Translations under genes and position numbers: made by a program | Shown: positions 52,265 to 61,582 of the stretch, one piece after another | Layout: the number at the start of each line of letters is the position of its first letter | Numbering within the stretch: the stretch's first letter is position 1 | The notes under the pieces: model-generated | Told to the model about the DNA's origin: nothing | Database searches by the model: none | Seen by the model: only the letters and a program-made list of their open reading frames with translations | NCBI RefSeq assembly: GCF_004217215.1 | Contig: NZ_SHKP01000005.1 | Coordinates: 749,501-813,500, forward strand | Reading direction: 5' to 3' | From: Rivibacter subsaxonicus | Lineage (GTDB): Bacteria > Pseudomonadota > Gammaproteobacteria > Burkholderiales > Burkholderiaceae_C | DNA length: 64,000 nt

Positions 52265-53401
52265 TCAGGCGCCGGCGGACCTTTGACGGCGCGAGTGAGC
52301 GTGCACTGTGTCGACGAGCACGGACACTGCTTCCGGGGGGGTGAACTGGCTGATTCCGTGGCCGAGGTTGAAGACATGGCCATCGCTGCGGCCATGGCGT
52401 TCCGGCGCGCCGAAGCTGTCGAGCACGCGCTCCACCTCGGTGCGGATGGCCGCCTCGCCACCGAACAGCACCGACGGGTCGAGGTTGCCCTGCAGCGCCA
52501 CGCGGTGGCCGACCCGGTCCCGCGCCGCGCCCAGGTTCATCGTCCAGTCGAGGCCGACCACGTCGCAGCCACTGTCGGCGATCTGCTCCAGCCACAGCCC
52601 GCCGCCCTTGGTGAAGACGATCTGCGGGATGCGGCAGCCCGCATGCTCTCGCTTGATTTGGCGCAGAACGCGCTCGGTGTAGGCCAGGCTGAACTCTTGG
52701 AAGGCGCCGTCGGCCAGCACGCCGCCCCAGCTGTCGAAGACCATCACCGCCTGCGCGCCGGCCTCGATCTGGGCATTGAGGTAGGCCGCGACGGCGTCGG
52801 CGTTGATCGCGAGGATCCGGTGCATCAGGTCCGGCCGGCGGTAGAGCATCGACTTGACGAGACGGTAGTCGTCGCTGCCGCCGCCTTCGACCATGTAGCA
52901 GGCCAGGGTCCACGGGCTGCCGGAGAAGCCGATCAGCGGGACCCGGCCCACCTTTCGACCGTTCGCGTCGGCCTGGGTCAGCGCGCGGCGGATCGAGCTC
53001 ACGGCGTCGAAGACGTAGCGCAGCTTGTCGAGGTCGGGCGCTTGCAGGCGCATCACGTCGGCCTCGTCACGCAGCGGACGCGCGAACTTCGGGCCCTCGC
53101 CCTGCGCGAAGCTCAGGCCCAGGCCCATCGCGTCGGGCACGGTGAGGATGTCGGAGAACAGGATCGCCGCGTCGAGCGGGTAGCGCTCGAGCGGCTGCAG
53201 CGTGACCTCGGTCGCGTAGTCGGGATTCGTCGCCAGGCCCATGAAGCTGCCGGCGCGCGCGCGGGTGGCGTTGTACTCGGGCAGGTAGCGCCCGGCTTGG
53301 CGCATCAGCCAGACCGGCGTGCAGTCGGTCGGCAGACGCAGGCAGGCGCGCAGGAAGCGCTCGTTGGCCAGCGCTGGCAGTTGAAGATTGGGGGTGTTCA
53401 T
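52265..53401 (-). CDS. hemE: Uroporphyrinogen decarboxylase
   Basis: A 378-residue cytoplasmic enzyme of haem biosynthesis that turns uroporphyrinogen III into coproporphyrinogen III. The signature near the start is intact: [20 protein letters not shown] with the two substrate Arg residues. Other marks are [20 protein letters not shown] with the catalytic Asp, [70 protein letters not shown] and [17 protein letters not shown]. Length and start (ATG 53401, [20 protein letters not shown]) fit. It lies ~385 bases downstream of priA on the same strand and is divergent from the LemA gene. Confidence 0.96.
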   Translation of the reverse strand: MNTPNLQLPALANERFLRACLRLPTDCTPVWLMRQAGRYLPEYNATRARAGSFMGLATNPDYATEVTLQPLERYPLDAAILFSDILTVPDAMGLGLSFAQGEGPKFARPLRDEADVMRLQAPDLDKLRYVFDAVSSIRRALTQADANGRKVGRVPLIGFSGSPWTLACYMVEGGGSDDYRLVKSMLYRRPDLMHRILAINADAVAAYLNAQIEAGAQAVMVFDSWGGVLADGAFQEFSLAYTERVLRQIKREHAGCRIPQIVFTKGGGLWLEQIADSGCDVVGLDWTMNLGAARDRVGHRVALQGNLDPSVLFGGEAAIRTEVERVLDSFGAPERHGRSDGHVFNLGHGISQFTPPEAVSVLVDTVHAHSRRQRSAGA

Positions 53402-53496
53402 CGACCGCGATTGTCGCAGCGCCACTGCCAAGGCGAGCCGTCGACGCCGTATGCTGCGCACCTCGCCGCCGTGGCGATCGAATGACGAGGAGTGCC

Positions 53497-54120
53497 ATGT
53501 CCAGCTTTGTGATGACCGTCCGCAGCGTTCGCCTGGTGGCGGCGCTGGCCCTTGCCGCCGTGCTCGCGGGCTGCGGCTACAACGACTTCCAGCGCCTCGA
53601 CGAGGCCACCAAGTCGGCCTGGTCCGAGGTGCTCAACCAGTACCAGCGGCGTGCCGACCTGATTCCCAACATCGTCAGCACGGTCAAGGGCGAGGCGGCG
53701 TTCGAGCAGGAGACGCTGACCAAGGTGATCGAGGCACGCTCGCGCGCCACCGCGATCCAGGTCACGCCGGAGACACTGAACAACCCCGAGGCCTTCCAGA
53801 AGTTCCAGGCCGCGCAGGGCGAACTGGGCTCGGCGTTGAGCCGGCTGATGGCGGTCAGCGAGAACTACCCGAACCTCAAGGCCAACCAGGGCTTCCAGGA
53901 CCTGCGCGTGCAGCTCGAAGGCACCGAGAACCGCATCACGGTGGCGCGCAACCGCTACATCAAGGCGGTGCAGGACTTCAACGTGCTTGCGCGCAGCTTC
54001 CCGACCAATCTGACGGCGATGATCTTCGGCTACCCGGCCAAGCCCAACTTCGCGGTCGCCAACGAGGCGCAGATCTCGGCGCCGCCGACGGTGAGCTTCG
54101 ACAAGCCGGCCTCCAAGTAG
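53497..54120 (+). CDS. LemA family lipoprotein
   Basis: A 207-residue envelope protein. The signal ends at lipobox LAGC, followed by the LemA domain: [80 protein letters not shown] and [20 protein letters not shown]. It is mostly a long alpha-helical bundle facing the periplasm. ATG at 53497 has AGGAG at the right distance; an ATG at 53482 is also in frame. It is the first gene of a three-gene unit with two TPM-domain proteins, an arrangement common in betaproteobacteria with unproved function. Confidence 0.93.
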   Translation: MSSFVMTVRSVRLVAALALAAVLAGCGYNDFQRLDEATKSAWSEVLNQYQRRADLIPNIVSTVKGEAAFEQETLTKVIEARSRATAIQVTPETLNNPEAFQKFQAAQGELGSALSRLMAVSENYPNLKANQGFQDLRVQLEGTENRITVARNRYIKAVQDFNVLARSFPTNLTAMIFGYPAKPNFAVANEAQISAPPTVSFDKPASK

Positions 54121-54142
54121 AGCCTGCGACGAGTCGGCCGTG

Positions 54143-55060
54143 ATGTCGCTTCTGCTGCGGCGCTGGCCCGCGCTGGCGGCCTTGCTGCTGCTTGTCGCCG
54201 CGTGCGGCCTGGCCCGCGCGCAGGATCTGAAGCCGTTGCCGGTGCCCGCGGCGCCGCTGACCGACCAGACCGGCACGCTGACGCCGACGCAGCGCGCGGC
54301 GCTCGAGGCCAAGCTGGCCGGGATCGAGCGCGAGCTTGGCACCCAGGTGGCGGTGGTGATCGTCGCCAGCACCGCGCCCGAGGACATTGCCGACTACACG
54401 CAGCGCCTCGGCGATGCCTGGAAGATCGGCCGGCGCGAGGTCGGCGACGGGCTGCTGATCGTGGTCGCCAAGGACGATCGCAAGATGCGCATCGCGCCGG
54501 CCAAGTCGCTCGAGGGCGCGGTGCCCGACCTCGCCGCGCGCCAGATCATCGAGCGCACGCTGGCGCCGGCCTTTCGCAAGGGCGACTATGCCGGCGGCCT
54601 GAACGCCGCGGTCGACCAGCTGGCCGCCCGCATCAAGGGCGAGGCGCTGCCGGAGCCGGGCCGCGACGCCGGCAGTCGCGCGCAACAGGGCCTCGACTTC
54701 GGTGACCTCGCGCTGTTCTTCTTCATCGCGGTCCCGGTCGCCGGCGCGGTGCTTACGGCGATGATGGGCCGCAAGCTTGGTAGCCTGGTGACCGCCGGCG
54801 GTGCCGGCGCGCTGGCCTTTGTCGCCAGCACCAGCCTGCTCGTTGCGCTTGGCGCCGGGCTGGTGGCGCTGGTGCTGGTCGGCGTGCTCGGCATCGGCGC
54901 CAGCCGGCGCGGCTCGGGCATGGGCGGTCACGGCGGGCTGCCGCCGGTGATCTTTCCCGGTGGCGGCGGCGGTTGGGGCGGTGGCGGCGGCGGGGGAGGC
55001 GGCTGGTCCTCCGGCGGTGGCGGTGATTTCGGCGGCGGCGGCGCCTCCGGCGACTGGTGA
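54143..55060 (+). CDS. TPM-domain membrane protein with Gly-rich tail (YgcG-like)
   Basis: A 305-residue protein. The signal peptide (MSLLLRRWPALAALLLLVAA) ends near ARAQD. The TPM domain (~30-175) has TDQTGTLTPTQRAALEAKLA, VAVVIVASTAPEDIADYTQR, WKIGRREVGDGLLIVVAKDD and MRIAPAKSLEGAVPDLAARQ. Two membrane helices lie at ~195-255. The tail from ~265 is almost pure Gly with some Trp and Ser, typical of the family; it produces the extreme low-complexity DNA at 54958-55057, which is coding, not a repeat element. TPM domains have been linked to photosystem repair in plants, while bacterial roles are unclear. It starts 22 bases after the LemA stop. Confidence 0.9.
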   Translation: MSLLLRRWPALAALLLLVAACGLARAQDLKPLPVPAAPLTDQTGTLTPTQRAALEAKLAGIERELGTQVAVVIVASTAPEDIADYTQRLGDAWKIGRREVGDGLLIVVAKDDRKMRIAPAKSLEGAVPDLAARQIIERTLAPAFRKGDYAGGLNAAVDQLAARIKGEALPEPGRDAGSRAQQGLDFGDLALFFFIAVPVAGAVLTAMMGRKLGSLVTAGGAGALAFVASTSLLVALGAGLVALVLVGVLGIGASRRGSGMGGHGGLPPVIFPGGGGGWGGGGGGGGGWSSGGGGDFGGGGASGDW

Positions 55061-55069
55061 GTGGCTGAG

Positions 55070-55573
55070 ATGGGCATTGCACGCTTCCTGCGCCACCGCT
55101 GGCTCGACGAGGGCGACGCCCGACGCATGCTCGGCGCCGGCGCGCTCGAGCGCGTCGAGCAGCGCGTGCGCGCCAGCGAGCAGCGCCACAGCGGCGAGGT
55201 CCGCGTCTGCGTCGAGGCCGGGCTGCCGCTCGGCTACCTGTGGAAGGGCCTGGGCGCGCACGCCCGCGCCGTCACGCTGTTCGGCAAGCTGCGGATCTGG
55301 GACACCGAGCACAACAACGGTGTGCTGATCTACCTGCTGCTGGCCGATCACGCCATCGAGGTGGTCGCCGATCGCGGCATCACGCGTCACGTGGAGCCCC
55401 AGCGCTGGCAGCAGATCGTCGGCGCGATGCGCGAGGACTTTCGCGCCGGGCGTTTCGAGGAGGGCCTGAACGCGGCGATCGACGCGGTCGACGGCCTGCT
55501 CGTCAGCCACTACCCGCTGGCCCCGGGCCAGCGCAACCCGAACGAGTTGCCCGACGTGCCCGATCTGCGCTGA
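55070..55573 (+). CDS. TPM-domain protein, short form
   Basis: A ~167-residue second TPM protein without signal peptide, probably anchored from the cytoplasmic face or partly helical at the start. Marks are MGIARFLRHRWLDEGDARRM, VEQRVRASEQRHSGEVRVCV, IWDTEHNNGVLIYLLLADHA, IEVVADRGITRHVEPQRWQQ and FRAGRFEEGLNAAIDAVDGL. ATG at 55070 is chosen; GTG at 55061 directly after the previous stop is also possible. It ends the LemA–TPM–TPM unit. The stop is at the edge of the convergent methyltransferase gene, with no gap between the two. Confidence 0.88.
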   Translation: MGIARFLRHRWLDEGDARRMLGAGALERVEQRVRASEQRHSGEVRVCVEAGLPLGYLWKGLGAHARAVTLFGKLRIWDTEHNNGVLIYLLLADHAIEVVADRGITRHVEPQRWQQIVGAMREDFRAGRFEEGLNAAIDAVDGLLVSHYPLAPGQRNPNELPDVPDLR

Positions 55574-56860
55574 TCAGCGCGCCGAGCCGGCCACCATGTC
55601 GAAGCGGAACAGCCGGCACTCGATCGGCCCGTTCCACATCGGAATGCGGCGGCTTTCCTTGAGTCGCATCGCCTGCGGCAGCTTCGCGTCCGGACTCAGC
55701 ACCCAGGCGGTCCAGCCGGCGTAGTGGCGCTTCCAGTGCGCCGCCAGGCGACTCGCGAAATCGGCGGCATCGGTGGCGCCCTCGAATCCTTCTCGGGCAG
55801 CATGTGCCGCGGCGCTGTGCGGCGGATCGCCGACGCGATGCACGCGCGGCGAGCGACCGGCACCCTTGGGCTCGATGCGCTCGCCGTAGGGCGGATTGAG
55901 CATCAGCGTGCCATGGTCCGCGGGCGCTACGCGTTGCAAGGCATCGGCGGTCTTGAACTCGATGGCCTTGAACGTCGCCGTCAGCACCCCGGCACGCTCG
56001 GCGTTGCGGGTCGCGAAGTCGGTCATGCGAAACGACACGTCGCCGGCATGGATCGCGACCCGCGGCGCATGCACCGCGGCGCGGGCCTGCTCGCGCAGCT
56101 CGCGCCAGGCGGCCTGCTCGGCGGCCTCGCGAAACGGCCGCTGGCGCTCGAAGGCAAAGCGGCGGCCGATGCCGGGCGCGATGCCGCACGCCATCTGGGC
56201 CGCCTCGATCGCGATCGTGCCCGAGCCGCAGACCGGGTCGAGCAGCGGCCCGTCCTCCTCGCGGCCCTGCCAGCCGGCGGCGGCGAGCATCGCGGCGGCC
56301 AGCGTTTCCTTCAGCGGCGCCTCGCCCTTGTCCTCGCGCCAGCCGCGCTTGAACAGCGCCTCGCCCGAGGTGTCGACGTAGATCGTGGCCTCGAACTCGC
56401 CGAGGTGCAGCACCAGCGGCAGGTCGGGGTGGCGCAACTCGACGCTCGGCCGGGTGCCTTCGCGCTCGCGGATCTGGTCGCAGACCGCGTCCTTGATGCG
56501 CAGCGCAGCGAAGTTCAGGCTCTTCAGCGGCGAGCGGGTCGCGGTCACGTCGACCCGCAAGGTTTCGCGCGGGCCGATCCAGTGGCCCCAGTCGACCTCG
56601 CGCGCCAGCGCATAGAGATGATCCTCGTGGCCGTAGGGGCCGTGCATCACTTCGACCAGCACACGCTGGGCGATGCGGCTGCCGAGGTTGAGCGCCATCG
56701 CCTCGCGCGGGCCGCCATTGACGGACACGCCACCGCGGCGCGTCTGCGGCTCGCTGCCCGGCAGCAGGCGGCCGACTTCTTCGGCAAGCCAGGCCTCGGC
56801 GCCGGCGGCGCAGGGGAGGAAGAGCTGGGCGGGGCCGTGGTCCTCGCTTTCGATGTTCAC
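55574..56860 (-). CDS. THUMP-domain class I SAM RNA methyltransferase (RlmL N-half-like)
   Basis: A 428-residue enzyme related to the 23S rRNA m2G2445 methyltransferase half of RlmL/YcbY. The THUMP domain (~60-165) has RIAQRVLVEVMHGPYGHEDH and SLNFAALRIKDAVCDQIRER. The Rossmann part carries LLDPVCGSGTIAIEAAQMAC for SAM and the base-flipping LMLNPPYGERIEPKG. After NPPYGER it has a ~30-residue basic/Ala-rich stretch (RSPRVHRVGDPPHSAAAHAA) that looks longer than in relatives I recall. The end WNGPIECRLFRFDMVAGSAR is typical. GTG at 56860 (VNIESEDHGPAQ) is used. The 202 bases to rpoN contain no gene. Confidence 0.88.
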   Translation of the reverse strand: MNIESEDHGPAQLFLPCAAGAEAWLAEEVGRLLPGSEPQTRRGGVSVNGGPREAMALNLGSRIAQRVLVEVMHGPYGHEDHLYALAREVDWGHWIGPRETLRVDVTATRSPLKSLNFAALRIKDAVCDQIREREGTRPSVELRHPDLPLVLHLGEFEATIYVDTSGEALFKRGWREDKGEAPLKETLAAAMLAAAGWQGREEDGPLLDPVCGSGTIAIEAAQMACGIAPGIGRRFAFERQRPFREAAEQAAWRELREQARAAVHAPRVAIHAGDVSFRMTDFATRNAERAGVLTATFKAIEFKTADALQRVAPADHGTLMLNPPYGERIEPKGAGRSPRVHRVGDPPHSAAAHAAREGFEGATDAADFASRLAAHWKRHYAGWTAWVLSPDAKLPQAMRLKESRRIPMWNGPIECRLFRFDMVAGSAR

Positions 56861-57062
56861 AGCGCGGCCTCCGCTGCGGGGCGCGACGCCAAGGCCGAGG
56901 TGTCGGCCGCTGGCGCTGTTCGCGCTGCGTCGATCCCCGCTGCGCGGGCGTTCGGCGCAGCAGCCGCGCCTGCGAAGCTGCGCAGCGAAGCCGAACGAGT
57001 CAAGCGCCTGCACTGCGCACGTTCCGAGGCGCCACGCTGCGGCGCTTGCTCGCCGAGTGCGC

Positions 57063-58646
57063 TCACAGCGCCCGCCTCAAATTCGCCGGCGCGATCTTCA
57101 TCGCTTCGCGGTACTTGGCGACGGTGCGCCGCGCGACCGTGATGCCCTGCTCGCCGAGCATCTCGGAGAGCTGGCTGTCGGACAGCGGCTTGACGCCGTC
57201 CTCGGCCGCCACCAGCTGCTTGATCAGCGCCCGCACCGCGGTGCTCGAGGCATTGCCGCCGGCCTCGGTGTTGAGCGAGCTGCCGAAGAAGTACTTCAGC
57301 TCGAAGGTGCCGTGCGGCGTGCTCATGTACTTGGCGGTGGTCACGCGCGAGATCGTGCTTTCGTGCAGGCCGAGCTCGTCGGCGATCTCGCGCAGCACCA
57401 GCGGCTGCATCGCGATCGCGCCGTGGCTGAAGAAGCCCTTCTGGCGCTCGACGATGGCCTGGCTGACGCGCTGGATGGTGTCGAAGCGCTGCAGGATGTT
57501 CTTCATGAACCAGCGCGCCTCCTGCAGCCGCGCGCCGAGCGCGGGCGCGCCATCGCCGGCACCGGTGCGCGCGGCACCGCGCGGGCCACGCTGCTGCTTG
57601 AGCGCCTGCGCGTAGAGGTCGTTGATGCGCAGCTTGGGCATCACGTCCGGGTTGAGCGTCACGCGCCAGCCGCGACCGGCCTTCTGCACGATCACGTCGG
57701 GCACCACGATGTTGGCCTCGGCGCGCGCGAAGGGCCGCGCCGGCTTGGGCTCGCAGCGGCGGATCAGCGCCTGCGCGGCCTTCAGCAACTCCTCGTCGGC
57801 GCCGGTGGCCCCCATCAGCTTGCGCCAGTCGCGCCGCGCGAGCAGCTCGAGGTGGTGCTTGCAGATCAGGATCGCGATCATCTGCGCCTCGCTGCGCGGC
57901 TGCTGGCGCAGCTGCAACACGAGGCAGTCGGCCAGATCGCGCGCGCCGACGCCGAGCGGGTCCAGGCTCTGCAGCCAGCCGAGCGCGCATTGCAGTCGCG
58001 AGCGCAGCTCCTCGCAGGCCTCGGCGTCGTCGCCGGCCAGGCGTTCGGCGATCTCGGCCGGCGAATCGGCGAGGTAGCCGTTCTCGTCGAGCGAATCGAT
58101 CAGCATCAGCACCGCGGCGCGGTCGGCGTCCGACAGGCGCATGCCGCGCAGCTGCTCGCGCAGGTGGTCTTCCAGGCTCGGCGCGGCCGTGCTGCGCTCG
58201 AAGGGGTCGTAGTCCTCGCCGTCGTTGCTGGAGGACGACGAACCGACGCTCGACGGGGTCTCGCGGATGCCGTCGAAGTCCTCGCGCTCGGTGCCGTTCT
58301 CCCAGTCGTCGCGCGCGGTGCTGCCGAAGTCGATGCCGTCGATGCCGGGCTCGCCATCGCCGGCGCTGACGTTGTCGGCGGCGCCGTCCCAGGGCTCGTC
58401 GGCCATGCTGCGCTCGCCGGCCGAGACCTCGCTCGAGGTCGCGGCGCCGGCCGCGGCCAGCGTGTCGTAGGGGCCTGGGCCGGCCTCCTCGTCGACCTCG
58501 ATGAAGGGATTGGTCTCGAGCATCTGCTCGATTTCCTGGTGCAGCTCGAGCGTCGACAGCTGCAACAGGCGGATCGATTGCTGCAGCTGCGGCGTCAGCG
58601 CCAGGTGCTGCGAGAGGCGGACGTTCAGCGAGGGCTTCATTGACAT
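57063..58646 (-). CDS. rpoN: RNA polymerase sigma-54 factor
   Basis: A ~527-residue alternative sigma factor for -24/-12 promoters (nitrogen, motility and other activator-dependent genes). Region I opens with SLNVRLSQHLALTPQLQQSI and RLLQLSTLELHQEIEQMLET. Region II is a long acidic, Asp/Ser-rich linker (~55-160, with SSVGSSSSSNDGEDYDPFER), rather large. The core-binding region follows. The HTH contains LGLHESTISRVTTAKYMSTP, and the RpoN box ARRTVAKYRE stands near the C-terminus. ATG at 58646 (MSMKPSLNV) or 58640. It lies downstream of lptB after 88 bases. The usual downstream hpf gene is absent; a methyltransferase gene follows instead. Confidence 0.95.
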   Translation of the reverse strand: MSMKPSLNVRLSQHLALTPQLQQSIRLLQLSTLELHQEIEQMLETNPFIEVDEEAGPGPYDTLAAAGAATSSEVSAGERSMADEPWDGAADNVSAGDGEPGIDGIDFGSTARDDWENGTEREDFDGIRETPSSVGSSSSSNDGEDYDPFERSTAAPSLEDHLREQLRGMRLSDADRAAVLMLIDSLDENGYLADSPAEIAERLAGDDAEACEELRSRLQCALGWLQSLDPLGVGARDLADCLVLQLRQQPRSEAQMIAILICKHHLELLARRDWRKLMGATGADEELLKAAQALIRRCEPKPARPFARAEANIVVPDVIVQKAGRGWRVTLNPDVMPKLRINDLYAQALKQQRGPRGAARTGAGDGAPALGARLQEARWFMKNILQRFDTIQRVSQAIVERQKGFFSHGAIAMQPLVLREIADELGLHESTISRVTTAKYMSTPHGTFELKYFFGSSLNTEAGGNASSTAVRALIKQLVAAEDGVKPLSDSQLSEMLGEQGITVARRTVAKYREAMKIAPANLRRAL

Positions 58647-58734
58647 GCCCAGCCGGGCGCCGGACCGTCCCAAGGCCGGCTGCGCCCCCCTCGGGGGCAG
58701 TGAGTGGCAAAGCCGCGAGCGTGGGGGCCCATGG

Positions 58735-59514
58735 TCACATCCGGAAATGCTCGCCGAGGTAGACCTTGCGCACGTCGGGGTTCTCGACGATCTGCTCGGG
58801 GCGGCCCTCGGCCAGCACGCGGCCTTCGCTGATGATGTAGGCGCGGTCGCAGATGCCCAGCGTCTCGCGCACGTTGTGGTCGGTGATCAGCACGCCGATG
58901 CCGCGCGCCTTGAGGAAGCCGATGATGCGCTGGATCTCGATGACCGCGATCGGGTCGACGCCGGCAAAGGGCTCGTCGAGCAGGATGAAGCGCGGCTGGG
59001 TGGCCAGCGCACGCGCGATCTCGACCCGGCGCCGCTCGCCGCCCGACAGCGCCGGTGCCGGCGACTCGCGCAGCTTCTCGATGCTCAGGTCGTTGAGCAG
59101 CCCGCTCAGCAGCTCGCTGATGCGGCCGTCCGAGTAGGGCTTGCCGTCGGCGTCGAGCTGCAGCTCGAGCACCGCGCGGATGTTCTCCTCGACCGTCAGG
59201 CGCCGGAAGATCGAGGCCTCCTGCGGCAGGTACGACAGCCCGAGGCGCGAGCGCTCGTGGATCGGCATGCGCTCCACCGCCTTGCCGTCGATATGGATGT
59301 CGCCGGCATCGGCGCGTACCAGGCCGACGATCATGTAGAAGCTGGTCGTCTTGCCGGCGCCGTTGGGGCCGAGCAGGCCGACCACTTCGCCAGCCTGCAC
59401 CGACAGGTGCACGTCCTTGACCACCTTGCGCGCGCCGTAGCTCTTCTGCAGGCCGCGCGCCTCGAGGCGGCTCTCACCGACCCCGTTCGCGCTGCCGTTG
59501 CCGTTGATGGCCAT
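58735..59514 (-). CDS. lptB: LPS export ABC transporter ATP-binding protein
   Basis: A ~259-residue cytoplasmic ATPase of the LptB2FGC machine that extracts LPS from the inner membrane. Walker A is [20 protein letters not shown], the signature is [16 protein letters not shown], Walker B is [16 protein letters not shown], and the switch His is in [20 protein letters not shown]. An ~18-residue Asn/Gly lead precedes the family start. ATG at 59514 is used; GTG at 59520 overlaps the lptA stop, and either way translation is coupled to lptA. It is followed by rpoN, the common order in proteobacteria. Confidence 0.96.
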   Translation of the reverse strand: MAINGNGSANGVGESRLEARGLQKSYGARKVVKDVHLSVQAGEVVGLLGPNGAGKTTSFYMIVGLVRADAGDIHIDGKAVERMPIHERSRLGLSYLPQEASIFRRLTVEENIRAVLELQLDADGKPYSDGRISELLSGLLNDLSIEKLRESPAPALSGGERRRVEIARALATQPRFILLDEPFAGVDPIAVIEIQRIIGFLKARGIGVLITDHNVRETLGICDRAYIISEGRVLAEGRPEQIVENPDVRKVYLGEHFRM

Positions 59515-59516
59515 GC

Positions 59517-60098
59517 TCACGGCTTGCCGGACCCCGTGGCGGAACTCGACTTGGCGTCACGCGGCGTCAGCACGCCGCGCACGCGCCCCGAGGCCACCGG
59601 CGAAGCGGGCCCGCCCAGCACCTGGAAGACCTCGGTCGTGTTGTCGAAGGAGATCGTGCTGCCGGCCACCTCGTCGGCCAGCGTGCTGCCGCGAAAACGC
59701 CGCAGCGTGGCCTGGTTGACCAGTTTCACGGTGTCGGCGCGGGCGTCGTACTCGAGCCGCTCGGCCTCGCCCTCGAGGAACTCCTCGCTGCCCTCGCGCT
59801 TCTGGCGAAAGCTGGCCCGCTTGCCGGGGCCGCCGGTGGCCACCGCGAACTGGTAGCCGTCAGGGCTCTGGCGCACCTCGACCTGGTCGGCGCGGATCAC
59901 GATCGAGCCCTTGCTGATCTCGACGTTGCCGCTCAGCACCGTGACCTGGCGCAGATCGTCGACCCGTGCCGAATCGGCGGCAAAGTTGAGCGGCAGGTTG
60001 CGGTCGGCGCGCTCGGCCCGGACGCCCGGCACTGCGGCAGCAAGGAGCAGGGCCAGCATGAGCGGAACGGCGGTGGCGCGGAACGGAAGTGGTTGCAT
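59517..60098 (-). CDS. lptA: LPS transport periplasmic protein
   Basis: A 193-residue periplasmic bridge protein with signal [20 protein letters not shown] (cleavage near VRAERA). The OstA-type beta-jellyroll pattern is clear: [60 protein letters not shown] and the repeated strand [23 protein letters not shown] at 60098 gives the proper signal; a frame reaching 60164 does not. lptC and kdsC, which normally stand just upstream, are absent from the adjoining sequence, where dsbA lies instead (115-base gap). Confidence 0.93.
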   Translation of the reverse strand: MQPLPFRATAVPLMLALLLAAAVPGVRAERADRNLPLNFAADSARVDDLRQVTVLSGNVEISKGSIVIRADQVEVRQSPDGYQFAVATGGPGKRASFRQKREGSEEFLEGEAERLEYDARADTVKLVNQATLRRFRGSTLADEVAGSTISFDNTTEVFQVLGGPASPVASGRVRGVLTPRDAKSSSATGSGKP

Positions 60099-60213
60099 GA
60101 ATGGCGGCACGAAACTTGCGGTCCATTCTAGACCCAAGCTTGGCCGCCACCATGCCTCCTGCACGCTGTCGCGTCGGGCCGACGATGCCGGTTGTCGGCC
60201 TTGCGGCCTTCGT

Positions 60214-60852
60214 TCAGCCCTTGGTCTTGCGGATCTGGGCGACCAGGTAGTCGGTCACCGCCAGCGACGCCTCGTTGCCACCGGCCAGCGTGCCGGAGGT
60301 GTAGAAGCGGCCGTTGATGCCCATCGCCGGCGTGCCGTCGACCTTGTAGCCCGCCGTCAGCGTGCTGGCCTGGCGCGCCTTGGTGGCAACGCCGAAGGAG
60401 TTCATGACGTCGGCGAACTTGGCGCGATCGACGCCGTTCTTGGCGACAAAGTCGAGCACCTTCTCCGGCGTGTCGAGCGGGTTGCGCTCGACGTGGATCG
60501 CGGCGAAGACCTTGCGGTGCAGGGTGTCGACCAGGCCCAGGGTCTCGATCGCGAAGTAGAGCTTCTGGTGCAGGACGAACGGCACCTCGCGGAAGGCGAC
60601 CGGCATGCGCCGGAACAGCACGTCGGCGGGGAGCTTGCGCGACCAGGTGTCGATCGCCGGTTCGAAGGCGAAGCAGTGCGGGCAGCTGTACGAGAAGAAC
60701 TCGAGGACCTCGATCTTGTTGGCATCGAGTGTCGGCTGTGGCTGCGAGAGCTTGAGGAAGTTGGTGCCCGCTACCGGTTGGGCAACGGCAAGGTTGGTTC
60801 CGAGCGCGGCGATGGTGGCGGCGCCCAAGGTCGAGAACTCACGGCGATTCAT
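60214..60852 (-). CDS. dsbA: Thiol:disulfide interchange protein DsbA
   Basis: A 212-residue periplasmic oxidase that introduces disulfides into secreted proteins. The signal MNRREFSTLGAATIAALGTN has a twin-Arg-like RRE start. The thioredoxin-fold active site is CPHC at Cys57/Cys60 (EVLEFFSYSCPHCFAFEPA), and the cis-Pro loop is in VDGTPAMGINGRFYTSG. The helical insert lies between. ATG at 60852. It is flanked by the SPOR gene (54 bases upstream) and lptA downstream, all on the minus strand, and probably belongs to the argS–SPOR–dsbA transcript. Confidence 0.95.
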   Translation of the reverse strand: MNRREFSTLGAATIAALGTNLAVAQPVAGTNFLKLSQPQPTLDANKIEVLEFFSYSCPHCFAFEPAIDTWSRKLPADVLFRRMPVAFREVPFVLHQKLYFAIETLGLVDTLHRKVFAAIHVERNPLDTPEKVLDFVAKNGVDRAKFADVMNSFGVATKARQASTLTAGYKVDGTPAMGINGRFYTSGTLAGGNEASLAVTDYLVAQIRKTKG

Positions 60853-60906
60853 GCTTGCGGATCCAGTCCTGGGTTTCGGTGAAAGGGGGGCCTTGCCTTA
60901 CTTCTC

Positions 60907-61563
60907 TTACTTCTGCACGCGCACCAGCGCCGCCTCGATGCCGTTGCTGGCGAGCCGGTCCTGGGTCGACTCGGCCTCGCTGCGCTTCTCGTAGGGGCCC
61001 ATGCGCACCCGGTACACGGTGCGCCCGCCCTGCTCGCGCTCGGTCAGCTTGGACTCGAAGCCGGCCAGCGCCAGCTTGGCGCGCTGTTGCTCGGCGTCCT
61101 CGGTCCGGCCATAGGCGCCGGCCTGCACGAAATACACGAACGCTTCAGCGGCCGCAGCGGATGACGCCCCCGCCGCCGGCTTCTGGCCGGACAGGATCGC
61201 CGCCGGATCCCGGACCACGGGCGTGCCCGGCTTGGCGGCCGGCGTCACGACCACGGCCTTGTCGCCGGGCTTGGGCAGCGCGGGAATGCCGAGGGCCGGC
61301 GCGGTGCCGGAGGCCGCCTTCGGCGCGGTCGCGACTCCGTTGCGATTGCCGTTGAGGCCGGCGTTGGGGTCCCAGTTCTTGTTGCGTTCGGCCTCGGCTG
61401 CATCCTGCTCGGCGCTGCGCTGCGGCAGCTTGTCGACGAAGGGGATCGGCACCTTGGTGACATAGAGCGCCACGCCGAGCGCCAGCGCCAGGCCGACCAG
61501 CAGACCGACGATCAGGCCGAGGATGAAGCCGCCGCGCTGGCGGGCCGGGGAAGTCTTGGGCAT
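60907..61563 (-). CDS. SPOR-domain membrane protein (FtsN-like layout)
   Basis: A 218-residue bitopic protein. The short basic lead MPKTSPARQRGG is followed by one membrane helix (FILGLIVGLLVGLALALGVA, ~13-33). A long Ala/Pro/Lys-rich periplasmic linker (~45-135) follows, then a C-terminal SPOR domain (FVYFVQAGAYGRTEDAEQQR, then AKLALAGFESKLTEREQGGR and YRVRMGPYEKRSEAESTQDR) that binds denuded septal peptidoglycan. The layout matches FtsN, but the short FtsN-specific activation helix is not clear, so I leave it unnamed. ATG at 61563. It lies 19 bases downstream of argS, as in many Burkholderiales. Confidence 0.92.
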   Translation of the reverse strand: MPKTSPARQRGGFILGLIVGLLVGLALALGVALYVTKVPIPFVDKLPQRSAEQDAAEAERNKNWDPNAGLNGNRNGVATAPKAASGTAPALGIPALPKPGDKAVVVTPAAKPGTPVVRDPAAILSGQKPAAGASSAAAAEAFVYFVQAGAYGRTEDAEQQRAKLALAGFESKLTEREQGGRTVYRVRMGPYEKRSEAESTQDRLASNGIEAALVRVQK

Positions 61564-61582
61564 GGGTGGTTTCAACAGGAGC

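Noticed and set aside
54958..55057. Glycine-codon repeat resembling a simple-sequence element
   Set aside because: It is in frame inside the TPM protein and is the normal Gly-rich tail of that family.
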